Source: an uncultured Bacteroidia bacterium
Lineage (GTDB): Bacteria; Bacteroidota; Bacteroidia; J057; CALLMJ01
Direction: 5' to 3'
NCBI GenBank assembly: GCA_938005475.1
Contig: CALLNY010000022.1
Span: forward strand, 1-64,000
DNA: 64,000 nt
The notes under the pieces are model-generated. The model was given only the letters and a program-made list of their open reading frames with translations, ran no database searches and was not told the DNA's origin. Shown here piece after piece: positions 37,265 to 48,291 of the stretch (its first letter is position 1; each line of letters begins with the position of its first letter). The position numbers and the translations under genes were made by a program.

Positions 37265-39571
37265 TTAACGATTTAATTGCATGGGATTTAATCCTTTTTC
37301 GTTGTTGGGTTTATAAAGTTGAAACTTATTATAAGTAATTTCTGGCGGGAAAACATTATTTTGGGTATCAATATCTGCGGTTTCTGCGAAGGGGTCTAGT
37401 AGAAATTTTTTAACAGGCTTATCTGTGATGAATAATTTGGTAACTTTTTGATTATTTTTTCTCCAAATTTCTGCGGGAATACGTTGGATTTGTTGCGTAC
37501 CGTCTTCATGAAGAAGCTGTAAGATAATGGGCATGACAAGTCCTCCTTTATTTTCAAAAGAAACTAAATAAAAATGTTTTTTTTCTTGTAATTGACTTTT
37601 TTCAATTTCGTTGAGTGTATTTAAGAAACGCTGATAATTTTTACGTTCATAATCGTATACATTAAGTTCGTCGTAGGTATTATAGAAATCTAATAATTCA
37701 GGGAAGTCGTCGGTACGAACCTTTTTAATATCAGAGGCATCTCGTTGTTTAGCGATAGATTTAGGTTTGCTATCACGAATAGATTTTTGTAGAGGTTTTT
37801 CGATATCGGGGTTTTGAGTATCAATTTGTAGCCAATGGACGTTGGTTATGGCTATATCAACGGGGTCGGTAGAATAGAACCAGCCTCTCCAGAACCAGTC
37901 TAAATCTATTCCTGTGGCGTCTTCCATAGTTCGGAAGAAATCTGCGGGTTCAGGGTGTTTAAAAGCCCAGCGTTGGGCGTAGGTTTTAAAAGCAAAATCA
38001 AAAAGTTCTCTTCCTAGAATAGTTTCCCTTAAAATATTCAAAGCGGCGGCTGGTTTAGCATAAGCATTATTTCCGAATTGAGTAATGCTTTCTGAATTAG
38101 TCATAATTGGCTCTAAACCACTTTTATCTCCTGACATGTAAGCAATTACAGAGGAAGGTTCTCCTCTACGGGTAGGATAATCTCTTTCCCATTCTTTTTC
38201 CGCTAAATATTGTACAAAAGTATTTAGACCTTCGTCCATCCAAGTCCATTGGCGTTCATCGGAAGAGATAATCATCGGAAAGAAATTATGCCCGACTTCG
38301 TGAATAATCACAGAAATTAAACTGTATTTTGTAAATTTATGATAAGTTCCGTCAGGTTCAGGTCTGGGACCATTAAAACAAATCATAGGATACTCCATTC
38401 CGTAGACGGGTCCATTAACAGAGATAGCCACGGGATAAGGATAATCAATAGTAAAACGAGAGTAGACTTGCAAGGTATGGGCTACTGCATGCGTAGAATA
38501 TTTTTCCCATAGAGGGTTCGCTTCTTTGGGATAGAAAGACATAGCCATAACGGTTTGATTTCCAATTTTTACGCCCATAGCGTCCCAAATAAATTTTCGG
38601 GAAGAAGCAAAAGCAAAATCTCTTACATTACGAGCAACAAATTTCCAGGTTTTGTTAGTGGTAGCCTTGGGGGCATTTTCATTTTTTATAGCCTCTTCTT
38701 GGGTGATAATCAAAACAGGCTTATTGGCTGTTTTAGCCTTTTCTAGACGTTGTATTTGAGTTGCACTTAAAACTTCGTTAGGATTTTGTAGTACACCCGT
38801 TGCGGCAACTACATGGTCTGATGGAACCGTAATGTTGACGACATAATCCCCGAATTCTAATGCAAATTCACCATTACCAAGGTATTGTTTGTGTTGCCAG
38901 CCTCTCACGTCATTGTAAACACACATTCTAGGAAACCAATGCGCCATTTCATAAAGATAATTACCATCTTTCTCAAAAAATTCATAGCCCGTCCTGCCAC
39001 CATGTGTTTTATGGTTGTTAATATTGAAAGACCACTCCACTTTGAACTTATATGCAGATTTAGGTTCTAATACTTTGGGTAAATCTATACGCATCATCGT
39101 TTTGACAACCGTAAATTTTAAAAGATTACCTTTTTCGTCTGTAACTTTTATATCCTTAATTCCACCATCAAACTCATTTCTTTTCCACTGTTGAAAGCTT
39201 TCAAAGGTAACTTTTTCTAATTTATCGGAATGGGTTTCAGTTGTATAGGTATCCGAATTTTTATCAAAGATGTTTTGGTCTAATTGAAGCCATAGGTAAT
39301 GCAGTTTATCAGGAGAGTTGTTATAATAAACAATAGTTTCTTTACCCATGATACGTTGCTTTTGGTCATCTAAGGTTACATCAATGAAATAGTCAGCGCG
39401 TTGTTGCCAGTAATCATGCCCTGGGGCTCCCGATGCCGTTCTATACGTGTTGGGTGTAGGTAACCACTCTTCTAATTGATGAAATTTAGAAGAGTTATAC
39501 TGCGATAGTAAATACAGAGGAAATATCACAAAAAATATAGTACAGTGTTTTATAGTCTTTTTTGTGAACAT
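37265..39571 (-). CDS. M1 family metallopeptidase
   Basis: 'SVIIHEVGHNFFPMIISSDERQWTWMDEGLNTFVQYLAE' (HExxH...E); start likely ATG at 39571. Confidence 0.92.
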   Translation of the reverse strand: MFTKKTIKHCTIFFVIFPLYLLSQYNSSKFHQLEEWLPTPNTYRTASGAPGHDYWQQRADYFIDVTLDDQKQRIMGKETIVYYNNSPDKLHYLWLQLDQNIFDKNSDTYTTETHSDKLEKVTFESFQQWKRNEFDGGIKDIKVTDEKGNLLKFTVVKTMMRIDLPKVLEPKSAYKFKVEWSFNINNHKTHGGRTGYEFFEKDGNYLYEMAHWFPRMCVYNDVRGWQHKQYLGNGEFALEFGDYVVNITVPSDHVVAATGVLQNPNEVLSATQIQRLEKAKTANKPVLIITQEEAIKNENAPKATTNKTWKFVARNVRDFAFASSRKFIWDAMGVKIGNQTVMAMSFYPKEANPLWEKYSTHAVAHTLQVYSRFTIDYPYPVAISVNGPVYGMEYPMICFNGPRPEPDGTYHKFTKYSLISVIIHEVGHNFFPMIISSDERQWTWMDEGLNTFVQYLAEKEWERDYPTRRGEPSSVIAYMSGDKSGLEPIMTNSESITQFGNNAYAKPAAALNILRETILGRELFDFAFKTYAQRWAFKHPEPADFFRTMEDATGIDLDWFWRGWFYSTDPVDIAITNVHWLQIDTQNPDIEKPLQKSIRDSKPKSIAKQRDASDIKKVRTDDFPELLDFYNTYDELNVYDYERKNYQRFLNTLNEIEKSQLQEKKHFYLVSFENKGGLVMPIILQLLHEDGTQQIQRIPAEIWRKNNQKVTKLFITDKPVKKFLLDPFAETADIDTQNNVFPPEITYNKFQLYKPNNEKGLNPMQLNR

Positions 39572-39713
39572 AAACACAAAAATAAATGTTTTTTGAATTG
39601 AAAAATAATTTTGCTTATAAAAGTAAATAAAAGCGTTATCTAATATAGTTTTTGAGGCCACACAAAATAATTCTTTTATTGTACATAAATATGTTGTATT
39701 TTTGTATTACTTT

Positions 39714-40178
39714 ATGAAGCCTTCTATTGTGATAAATGAAAACCCACCCATTGTAAGGTGGAAAGAAAAAATGAGCATTCTTATGGTGACTTTTATTATG
39801 GTCGGCGTATGGCTGATATCCATACCCTGGTTAGGTTATTTTAATGGAAAGATTATTTTTAAAGACCTTTTTGAGATTTTAGGTTCATTAGCTGTTTTTA
39901 GTTTAGGTACATTTTTAACTTACTTGGGAATGAGTTCTTCTTATACTACGGTATATTTGAAAAATCACAATATTGTTGTAGAAAGACAAATCGGTCTTTT
40001 GCGATTTTACAAACAATATGATTTATCTGATGGTTATTTAGTGTTAGAAGAACAAGAGGATGAAGACGGTATTTTATGGTATCATCTTGTAAAACATAAA
40101 CCAAACGAAAAATTATACATTTTAAAGAATTTAGAAGCTCAAAATTATGAAGCACTAAAAAATTTCATAGTATCATGA
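39714..40178 (+). CDS. Hypothetical membrane protein, two TM helices
   Basis: ORF; start likely ATG 39714; 4-bp overlap with hemN. Confidence 0.65.
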   Translation: MKPSIVINENPPIVRWKEKMSILMVTFIMVGVWLISIPWLGYFNGKIIFKDLFEILGSLAVFSLGTFLTYLGMSSSYTTVYLKNHNIVVERQIGLLRFYKQYDLSDGYLVLEEQEDEDGILWYHLVKHKPNEKLYILKNLEAQNYEALKNFIVS

Positions 40179-41557
40179 ACACTCATCAAAAGTTTTACGA
40201 ATTAGTTGATAAATATAATGTTCAAGGACCAAGATATACTAGCTATCCTACGGTTCCATACTGGGACGAAAAAAATTTTAGTGTTGATATTTATTTGAAT
40301 ACATTAGAAAAAACTTTTAGCGAATCTAATAATAAAGAAGGTATTAGTATCTACGTTCATTTACCGTTTTGTGAATCATTATGTACTTTTTGTGGTTGTA
40401 ACAAGCGTATTACCAAGAATCATGGGGTGGAAGCGCCTTATATAGAGTTATTAAAAAAGGAATGGGATTTATATTTATTGTATTTTCGTGATAAGCCCAA
40501 AATTAAGGAAATCCATTTAGGAGGGGGTACACCGACCTTCTTTTCACCTCAAAACCTTGAAAGTCTTATTACTTATTTGTTCGATACCAGTCAATTAAGT
40601 GGGCAACCAGAATTAGGTTTTGAAGCCCATCCTAATAATACTACTTTGGAACATCTAAAAGTGCTATATGATTTAGGCTTTCGTAGGATAAGCATGGGGG
40701 TTCAAGATTATGACCCGATTGTGCAAGAAGCCATTCATAGAATACAACCCTTTGAAAATGTAAAACGATTAACCGAATGGAGCCGTAATATTGGGTACAC
40801 GTCGGTGAGTCATGATTTAGTATTTGGTTTACCCAAGCAAAAAGTATCTGGAATTATAGACACAGTTCAGAAAACCATTGCCTTAAATCCTGATAGATTG
40901 GCTTTTTATAGTTATGCCCATGTACCATGGATAGAAGGTATAATAGGGCAACGTGGTTTCTCTGATGAAGATATTCCTACAGGCTATGATAAACGAATAC
41001 TATATGAAACGGGAAGAACTTTATTGGAAGAAGCAGGATATATAGAAATTGGAATGGACCACTTCGCAAAGCCTCATGATTCACTGTATCAGGCAGTCTT
41101 AAATAAAAATTTGCATAGAAATTTTATGGGCTATACGATAGGTTTTTCTAAACTCATGGTAGGGCTCGGGGTTTCTTCTATCGGTGATACTTGGTTAGCA
41201 TTTGGGCAAAATGAAAAAACATTAGAAAAATACGAGGAAAAAATTAAACAAAATCAACTTCCCATTTTCAGAGGACATATTTTAACGGATATAGACTTGA
41301 TAATAAGAAAACATATTTTAAATATCATGTGTACTGGAGAAACCTCCTGGGAAAAAACGGAAACTTACTTCCCTGAAATATCCCAAGTTATAGAACACTT
41401 AAACGAAGCCACAAAAGATGGTTTAGTAGAAATAAACGATAAACATTTGATTGTAACGCCATTAGGTAAAGCATTTGTTCGTAATATTGCAATGGCTTTT
41501 GATTTACACTTACAAAAAAAACAACCCCAAAGCAAAATTTTTTCTTTGACCGTTTAA
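40175..41557 (+). CDS. hemN: Oxygen-independent coproporphyrinogen III oxidase
   Basis: 'GPRYTSYPTVPYW', 'YVHLPFCESLCTFCGCNKRIT', 'HLGGGTPTFFSPQNL'. Confidence 0.96.
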   Translation: MNTHQKFYELVDKYNVQGPRYTSYPTVPYWDEKNFSVDIYLNTLEKTFSESNNKEGISIYVHLPFCESLCTFCGCNKRITKNHGVEAPYIELLKKEWDLYLLYFRDKPKIKEIHLGGGTPTFFSPQNLESLITYLFDTSQLSGQPELGFEAHPNNTTLEHLKVLYDLGFRRISMGVQDYDPIVQEAIHRIQPFENVKRLTEWSRNIGYTSVSHDLVFGLPKQKVSGIIDTVQKTIALNPDRLAFYSYAHVPWIEGIIGQRGFSDEDIPTGYDKRILYETGRTLLEEAGYIEIGMDHFAKPHDSLYQAVLNKNLHRNFMGYTIGFSKLMVGLGVSSIGDTWLAFGQNEKTLEKYEEKIKQNQLPIFRGHILTDIDLIIRKHILNIMCTGETSWEKTETYFPEISQVIEHLNEATKDGLVEINDKHLIVTPLGKAFVRNIAMAFDLHLQKKQPQSKIFSLTV

Positions 41558-41632
41558 ATTTTTTTCCAAAATTTATTAACAACAGTAAAAGTTATTAATA
41601 TTTGCCATAAATTTGAAAATCCAATTTCCTTT

Positions 41633-42508
41633 ATGATAATATTAGGAAAATCTTCACGATTTAATGCCGATTTTGTTAGTCCTTTGTTTGATCCTAAATA
41701 CTTCTCGGTATATAGGGTGTTACTTTATTTGAATGAAAAATCATTTTTGGTTTCTATTTTTAATACCAACGGAGAAGTACTGCTGATAAAAACTTTTTTA
41801 AACCTCAATCAATATGAAATATCGGATTTCTTGGGTAAAATTTGTTTTGAAGATGAACTCCTAAAAAATAAGTATGCTTCATGGGAAATTATCGTAAATC
41901 CTAAAAAATGGATGATTATCCCCGCAGAGTTCTTACCAGACGGTGCAGAAAAAGACTATTTAGAGCAATTATTCAGAATAAATGATAGTGAAGTTTGTTT
42001 GCGTAATATGATTAAACCATTAGGCTTAAATATAATTTTTGTTTTGGATAGTGAATTAATGAAAAAAGCTCAATACTACTTCCCCAACGTAGATATACGT
42101 CATTCAATTGCAAATTCAATTTTACATTACTATAAGTCTGCTACTTTTCAGCCAACAGGTTTTTTTGCCGCAATTGAATTATATGAAAATTTTCTAAACT
42201 ATATAGTTTTTAATTTTGGTAACTTATTATTTGCTAATCAATTTCAATTTGATACTCCCGATGATTTACTTTACAACATTATTTTAATTAATAATGGACT
42301 TTCCATCAATGAAAAAAATTTAGAACTCATTATGACCGGTATCAATAGCCAATTCAATGAACTAAAAAGCATCATACAAGAACACTACCCACTTTTCAGA
42401 GAAATCCCTAATATCTATCCTCCTCAAATAGCTTTAGAGCAACAAGGCTTCAAATTATCTCAATACGCACCGTTTATTTTTCATTATCTAGAAAATAATA
42501 AAAAGTAA
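41633..42508 (+). CDS. DUF3822-like protein
   Basis: Position directly upstream of rsmD and 'SEVCLRNMIKPLGLNIIFVLD...IRHSIANSILHYYK'. Confidence 0.7.
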   Translation: MIILGKSSRFNADFVSPLFDPKYFSVYRVLLYLNEKSFLVSIFNTNGEVLLIKTFLNLNQYEISDFLGKICFEDELLKNKYASWEIIVNPKKWMIIPAEFLPDGAEKDYLEQLFRINDSEVCLRNMIKPLGLNIIFVLDSELMKKAQYYFPNVDIRHSIANSILHYYKSATFQPTGFFAAIELYENFLNYIVFNFGNLLFANQFQFDTPDDLLYNIILINNGLSINEKNLELIMTGINSQFNELKSIIQEHYPLFREIPNIYPPQIALEQQGFKLSQYAPFIFHYLENNKK

Positions 42509-42511
42509 TCC

Positions 42512-43039
42512 ATGAAAATCATTGCAGGCAAATTCAAAGGTAAACTAATCCCTTACGATGAATCTTTACCTGCTCGCCCAACCAAAAACATCGCAAAACA
42601 AGCTATTTTTAACTATATTGAAAGTCAGTTTGATTGGAACAATATCTCATTACTTGATTTGTTTGCAGGAACCGGTAATATCGGTTTGGAAGCACTAAGT
42701 AGGGGAGCTAAACAGGTTTATTTTGTTGATAATGCTAAAAATTGTCAAAAATATATCCTTAAAATCCTTAAAGAATGGCAAATTACAAATGCTCACTTCC
42801 TCTTAAAAGATTATTTAAAGTTTATTCAAGAAACCTCTTTAACTTTTGACATCATCTTTTTAGACCCTCCCTACCAAAAAATACCTTTACATATTATTAT
42901 ACCTAAACTACTAAATTTGCTTAATCCTGAAGGCTTGGTAATTTTAGAGCATTTATCTTCTGACTCTTTTACTAGTTGGAATGGTTTTCAGGAAAAAAAA
43001 GTTTATGGATTATCCGCATTTAGTATCTTTAAAAATTAA
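42512..43039 (+). CDS. rsmD: 16S rRNA (guanine(966)-N(2))-methyltransferase
   Basis: 'MKIIAGKFKGKLIPY...RPTKNIAKQAIFNYIE...LLDLFAGTGNIGLEALSRGA...IIFLDPPYQ'. Confidence 0.94.
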   Translation: MKIIAGKFKGKLIPYDESLPARPTKNIAKQAIFNYIESQFDWNNISLLDLFAGTGNIGLEALSRGAKQVYFVDNAKNCQKYILKILKEWQITNAHFLLKDYLKFIQETSLTFDIIFLDPPYQKIPLHIIIPKLLNLLNPEGLVILEHLSSDSFTSWNGFQEKKVYGLSAFSIFKN

Positions 43040-43211
43040 ATAGACCAAAGCTTCATAGTTTATTTTGCTTCAAATTACTAATTATTCATTCTCAATATTT
43101 TGTCCTATTTTAGATTGTCTAATCTTGGTAATTTTTTTTGAATTGCTGAAATAAAATTTTTTTAGAAACATCACGATAATGGAATTTTATATAATTTTGT
43201 GAGCCAAATTC

Positions 43212-45134
43212 ATGTTTATGAAAAAAATTAGTTTCATTTTATGGTTAAGTTTTATTGGAATTCAAAATTTAGAGGCTCAAGTAATATTTTCAGAAAACTT
43301 TACATCAGGCATGCCCTCAAATTTTGTGTTAGTAAATAATGATGGTAAAACACCTGCTAGTTCAGTAAGTTATGTCAATAACGCATGGGTAGTAAGAGAC
43401 GAATCATCCTCTAATACGAATAAAGTAGCTGTATCTACATCTTGGTACAACCCTGCTGGGACTTCCGATGATTGGATGATTACCCCTCAAATTACAGTAG
43501 GAACCAATAATATGCTAAAATGGCGTGCACGAGCAGTAGATGAAATCTATCCTGATGGTTATCAAGTGCTACTATCCCCCTCTGGCGATACCGCTTTATC
43601 TTCTTTTACTGTAACTTTATTTAATACAAACGCAGAAAATCCTCAATGGACTACTCGTGGTGTATCCCTTGTTCCTTATGCCGGTCAAACGGTGAGAATT
43701 GCTTTTCGTAACAATTCTAATGATATGTTCTTGCTACAAGTAGATGATATTGAAGTCTCCGTTGCCCCTCAATACGATGCAGGTATTACAGAAATTCGTA
43801 ATTATCGTTACTATCTGCAAGGTAGTATTGTTATTGCGGGTACCTTGAAAAATTATGGTTTATCTACGATTAACTCCATTGATGTTCACTGGACTTATGA
43901 TGGCAATACCGTAAACACTCAAAGCCTAACAGGTTTAAATGTTGCTTCCTATGGTACTCATAATTTCAGTCATAGTATACCACTGGCGGCTTCTGGTTCT
44001 AATAAATATCCTATCCGAATGTGGACTTCCAACATCAATGGAAATTCAGATACCAATCCTACAAACGATACTTCCGCAGTATTTCCAATCTATTCTGTAA
44101 GTGCTAAACCTGCAAAAAAAACTTTGTTAGAAGAAGCAACTGGTGCATGGTGCCAGTTTTGCCCTGATGGAGCCGTTAAATTCTTGCAAGTGCTCAACAC
44201 TAACCCTAATGCTATTGGTTACACAGTACATAATTACGATGCTATGGCTAATGACCAAACCGACTCCGTAAATGTTTATGCTAGTGGCTTTCCAACAGGT
44301 TACATCGATAGATTTAAGTTTTTAAATCAATCTTCAGTAGATATTTCGCGTACGCAGTGGTCTCTCTTTACTTCAAATCGTAACAATATGGCTGTACCCT
44401 TCGGTATTTCTATGACGCATTCCTATGATGCACGGACAAGAACAGTAACCGTTCAATTATCAGCGGATAGTAAAATTAACGCCAATGATAGGGACTACCG
44501 CTTCGGTATTGTGGTCGTTCAAGATAGTATGTCAGGAACAGGAACTGGGTGGGACCAGAAAAATTTTTATAATACAGAATCCGGGCATCCTTACTATCAG
44601 GCAGGTGATCCTATTATCGGATATCAACATAGACACGTAGCTCGATGGTGGCCTTTGGGTGTTTGGGGTGCCAGTGGTTCTATCCCATCAACCGTTACTG
44701 ATGGTACTACTTATTCCCAAACTTATTCCTTTGTTTTACCTAATGATTATGACGAAAATAGAATTTCTATCGTAGGATTGGTTCAAGAGTTTACCAATGA
44801 TTTGAATGAAAGACCTATCCTCAATAGTATTCAACAAAAATTAGATTTATCTACTTCAAAAAGAACAGCTACTAATGATTTTCATGGTTTACAACTTTAT
44901 CCTAATCCCGCTTCTAATGTTACAACCTTAGCTTTCTTTTTACCTCAAAAAGATATTGTAAATATCCAAATCCTTGATATGACAGGTAAATCCGTATACA
45001 AAGAATCCATAGAATTCTATCAAGGTACACAAGAATGGGATATCAATACTGCTGATTTTGCTAATGGTACTTATCTTGTGAATGTTACTACTTCTAACAC
45101 TACCTTTAGTATCAAATTAGTAATTAGACGCTAG
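43212..45134 (+). CDS. T9SS-sorted secreted protein: choice-of-anchor-like N-terminus, Omp28-like thioredoxin-fold region, type A sorting domain
   Basis: 'FSENFTSGMPSNFVLVNNDGKTPASS', 'LLEEATGAWCQFCPDGAVKFLQVL', C-terminal 'LQLYPNPASNVTTLAFFLPQKDIVNIQILDMTGK...IKLVIRR'. Confidence 0.88.
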   Translation: MFMKKISFILWLSFIGIQNLEAQVIFSENFTSGMPSNFVLVNNDGKTPASSVSYVNNAWVVRDESSSNTNKVAVSTSWYNPAGTSDDWMITPQITVGTNNMLKWRARAVDEIYPDGYQVLLSPSGDTALSSFTVTLFNTNAENPQWTTRGVSLVPYAGQTVRIAFRNNSNDMFLLQVDDIEVSVAPQYDAGITEIRNYRYYLQGSIVIAGTLKNYGLSTINSIDVHWTYDGNTVNTQSLTGLNVASYGTHNFSHSIPLAASGSNKYPIRMWTSNINGNSDTNPTNDTSAVFPIYSVSAKPAKKTLLEEATGAWCQFCPDGAVKFLQVLNTNPNAIGYTVHNYDAMANDQTDSVNVYASGFPTGYIDRFKFLNQSSVDISRTQWSLFTSNRNNMAVPFGISMTHSYDARTRTVTVQLSADSKINANDRDYRFGIVVVQDSMSGTGTGWDQKNFYNTESGHPYYQAGDPIIGYQHRHVARWWPLGVWGASGSIPSTVTDGTTYSQTYSFVLPNDYDENRISIVGLVQEFTNDLNERPILNSIQQKLDLSTSKRTATNDFHGLQLYPNPASNVTTLAFFLPQKDIVNIQILDMTGKSVYKESIEFYQGTQEWDINTADFANGTYLVNVTTSNTTFSIKLVIRR

Positions 45135-45157
45135 TTTATTTTTTCATATTCTAGTAA

Positions 45158-45187
45158 CCCTCTTCCGTTTGAAGAGGGATTTTTTTT
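45158..45187 (+). terminator. Intrinsic terminator
   Basis: CCCTCTTC-CGTTT-GAAGAGGG then A+TTTTTTTT. Confidence 0.9.
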
Positions 45188-45302
45188 GACTGTTTTGCTG
45201 TTCATACTCATTATTTGGGACATTTTGTCTATTAAAGTGGAATTTTTGTCGGTTTCGAATTTTATGCATACTATTTGAAATAAAGAAAACAAAACGTTTA
45301 TT

Positions 45303-47891
45303 ATGAACTTTAATCATTATACCATTAAAGCTCAGGAAGTAGTGCAGAAGTCGGGGCAAATTGCTAAACAACATCAACAACAGCAAATTGAACCTGGGCA
45401 CCTGCTTCTAGCATTACTACAATCCGACGAGCAATTGATTGTAAATTTACTCAAGAAATGCGAAGTCAATACGAACCGTGTTCTCAGTAAGACTCAAGAA
45501 CTTGTAGGGAGTTATCCCAAAGTAACAGGAGCTACTGGTGGGCAATACCTTTCCAATGATGGATACAAAGCCTTAGAAAATGCAGACCAAGTTGCGGGCA
45601 AACTCAAAGATGAGTATGTTAGCATGGAGCATATCCTCTGGGGAATTTTAAAAACTAACGAAAAAGCTTCGCAGATTCTTAAAGATGAAGGTCTTACAGA
45701 AAAAAATTTAAATTTAGCGATTGTAGATTTAAGAAAAGGGGCAAGAGTTACAGACCAAAACGCAGAAGCAAAATATAACGCACTCAAAAAATATAGTTCT
45801 AATCTGAACGAATTAGCACGTGAAGGAAAATTAGACCCTGTCATAGGAAGAGATGAAGAGATACGTCGTGTCATGCAGATACTCACCCGAAGAACCAAGA
45901 ACAACCCAATTTTAATTGGAGAGCCCGGGGTCGGTAAAACTGCAATCGCAGAGGGTATTGCTCATAGAATAGTACAAGGTGACGTTCCTGAAAACTTAAA
46001 AGGAAAAACCATCGTCGCGTTAGACATGGGAGCCTTGGTTGCAGGAGCCAAATTTAGAGGAGAGTTTGAAGAGCGATTGAAAGCGGTAGTCAATGAGGTA
46101 GTACAATCAAACGGGGACATCATCATGTTTATTGATGAAATTCATACGCTTGTTGGGGCTGGAAAAGCGGAAGGTGCTATGGACGCCGCTAATATCTTAA
46201 AACCTGCTCTCGCCCGTGGTGAACTTCATGTGATTGGTGCTACTACCCTAGATGAGTACCAAAAATACATAGAAAAAGATAAAGCCCTTGAAAGACGCTT
46301 TCAGACCGTCTATGTTGATGAACCTGATGTGCAAGATGCAATTTCTATTTTGAGAGGACTTAAAGAAAAATATGAAGTCCACCATGGAGTACGAATTACT
46401 GACGCCGCCATCGTTGCCGCAGTAGAACTCTCTCAACGTTATATCACTGATAGATTTCTACCTGATAAAGCCATTGACTTAATGGACGAAGCCGCCTCTC
46501 GCTTAAAATTACAAATTGACTCCCTGCCCGAAGAAGTAGATGAACTAGAAAGAAAAATACGTACCTTAGAAATTGAGCGTGAAGCCATTAAACGAGAAAA
46601 TGACGAACAAAAAGTACAAGAACTTACTCAACAAATTGCAAATTTAACCGAAGAATACAACGCCCTTAAAGCCCAATGGCAACATGAAAAAGAAGCTATC
46701 CAAAAAATACGCACTGCCAAAGAAACCATTGAACAGTTAAAATTAGAGGCAGAGAAAGCAGAACGTGATGCAGACTGGGGAAAAGTCGCTGAAATTCGTT
46801 ATGGCAGAATTATCGAGCAAGAGAAAATTCTTAAACAAATCAATGAACAACTTTCACAAGGAAAACGCCTACTAAAAGAAGAGGTTGATGCTGATAATAT
46901 CGCAGAAGTGATAAGTAAATGGACTGGCATCCCCGTTACGAGAATGTTGGAGTCCGAGCGGGAGAAATTATTGCGATTGGAAGAGGAACTTCACAAACGT
47001 GTGGTAGGGCAGGAGGAAGCTATTGAGGCAGTAGCTAATGCAGTAAGGCGTTCTCGTGCTGGACTTCAAGACCCCAAAAAACCTATTGGTTCATTTATTT
47101 TCTTAGGTCCTACGGGTGTAGGAAAAACTGAACTCGCTAAAGCGCTCGCCGAGTACTTATTCAATGATGAAAATGCTATGGTACGCATTGATATGTCTGA
47201 ATATCAAGAAAAACATACTGTAAGCAGATTGATAGGAGCGCCCCCTGGATACGTAGGATATGATGAAGGTGGACAACTCACGGAAGCAGTACGTAGAAGA
47301 CCTTACTCCGTCATCCTTTTAGATGAAATTGAAAAAGCTCACCCCGATGTATTTAATATCTTATTACAAGTCCTAGATGATGGTCGTTTAACCGATAACA
47401 AAGGTAGAACCGCTAACTTTAAAAATACCATTATCATCATGACCTCTAATCTCGGTTCACAACTCATTCAAGACAGATTATCCGATGTTGTTGATAATCA
47501 AAGAGATGATATACTATCTCAATTAAAAAGTGAGGTATTTGAATTACTCAAAAAAGGATTAAGACCTGAGTTTTTAAACCGTATTGATGAAATTATCGTA
47601 TTTGCTCCACTAACGAAAAAAGAAATTCAAGAGATAGTCAAGATTCAGTTGAATACGCTAACTAAACAGCTCAAGGAGTTAGGTGTAGAAATTGAATTTA
47701 CTTCTTATGCGTTAGAATGGTTATCGGAAGCCGGTTATGACACCCAATTTGGTGCTAGACCTTTAAAACGTGTTCTCCAAAAAAATATTATCAACGAACT
47801 CTCCAAACAACTTTTATCAGGCAAAATCCATAAGGATAGTAAAATTCAGGTGGATGTGTTTGATAACGTTGTAGTATTCAGGAATGTATGA
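45303..47891 (+). CDS. clpB: ATP-dependent chaperone ClpB
   Basis: Two AAA+ modules: '[30 protein letters not shown]' and '[19 protein letters not shown]'; long middle coiled coil. Confidence 0.97.
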   Translation: MNFNHYTIKAQEVVQKSGQIAKQHQQQQIEPGHLLLALLQSDEQLIVNLLKKCEVNTNRVLSKTQELVGSYPKVTGATGGQYLSNDGYKALENADQVAGKLKDEYVSMEHILWGILKTNEKASQILKDEGLTEKNLNLAIVDLRKGARVTDQNAEAKYNALKKYSSNLNELAREGKLDPVIGRDEEIRRVMQILTRRTKNNPILIGEPGVGKTAIAEGIAHRIVQGDVPENLKGKTIVALDMGALVAGAKFRGEFEERLKAVVNEVVQSNGDIIMFIDEIHTLVGAGKAEGAMDAANILKPALARGELHVIGATTLDEYQKYIEKDKALERRFQTVYVDEPDVQDAISILRGLKEKYEVHHGVRITDAAIVAAVELSQRYITDRFLPDKAIDLMDEAASRLKLQIDSLPEEVDELERKIRTLEIEREAIKRENDEQKVQELTQQIANLTEEYNALKAQWQHEKEAIQKIRTAKETIEQLKLEAEKAERDADWGKVAEIRYGRIIEQEKILKQINEQLSQGKRLLKEEVDADNIAEVISKWTGIPVTRMLESEREKLLRLEEELHKRVVGQEEAIEAVANAVRRSRAGLQDPKKPIGSFIFLGPTGVGKTELAKALAEYLFNDENAMVRIDMSEYQEKHTVSRLIGAPPGYVGYDEGGQLTEAVRRRPYSVILLDEIEKAHPDVFNILLQVLDDGRLTDNKGRTANFKNTIIIMTSNLGSQLIQDRLSDVVDNQRDDILSQLKSEVFELLKKGLRPEFLNRIDEIIVFAPLTKKEIQEIVKIQLNTLTKQLKELGVEIEFTSYALEWLSEAGYDTQFGARPLKRVLQKNIINELSKQLLSGKIHKDSKIQVDVFDNVVVFRNV

Positions 47892-47910
47892 AATACTTTC
47901 CCGTTTTACT

Positions 47911-47946
47911 ATCGGCTTTGTTTGCATGCAAAGCCGATTTTTATTT
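47911..47946 (+). terminator. Intrinsic terminator of clpB
   Basis: ATCGGCTTTG-TTTGCATG-CAAAGCCGAT then TTTTATTTTG. Confidence 0.88.
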
Positions 47947-47954
47947 TGTTTTTT

Positions 47955-48254
47955 TCACTCAATAATGACGAAAGCTCCCCAGAACAAGGGGTGTCCGTAA
48001 CGGGATTTGAGGGTGTTTTGGGAGTTTAAGAAGGCTTGTCTTGTGTTTTGAGGTTTTATGTAAAATAGTGGGGATTTTATAGATTTGAGGTTTTCTTCGG
48101 AAGCTTCATTATTTAAAAATACTTTACAAAAGATTTGTTGATTTTTAGCAATATTTTGTATTCTGATAACTTCATTCTTAGTAGTTGGTAAAGGATTGAC
48201 AGTACCAGAGAATTGGTTTAGGAAACGGTGTTGAAGTAATGAGAATAAAAAATT
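47955..48254 (-). pseudogene. CHAT-domain protein remnant with catalytic core deleted
   Basis: Minus-frame peptide NFLFSLLQHRFLNQFSGTVNPLPTTKNEVIRIQNIAKNQQIFCKVFLNNEASEENLKSIKSPLFYIKPQNTRQAFLNSQNTLKSRYGHPLFWGAFVIIE*; resembles CHAT 'LPxTxxEV..I...ASEENLK.IKSP' joined to a CHAT C-terminal 'Y.HP.FWGAFV'; no start codon. Confidence 0.6.
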
Positions 48255-48275
48255 TTATTTTGTCTGAAAATAGCG

Positions 48276-48283
48276 TAAATTTG
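48276..48283 (+). promoter_or_regulatory. -7 box TAAATTTG upstream of the SGNH gene
   Basis: TAnnTTTG match 8 nt before ATG 48292. Confidence 0.45.
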
Positions 48284-48291
48284 CGTTTTAA

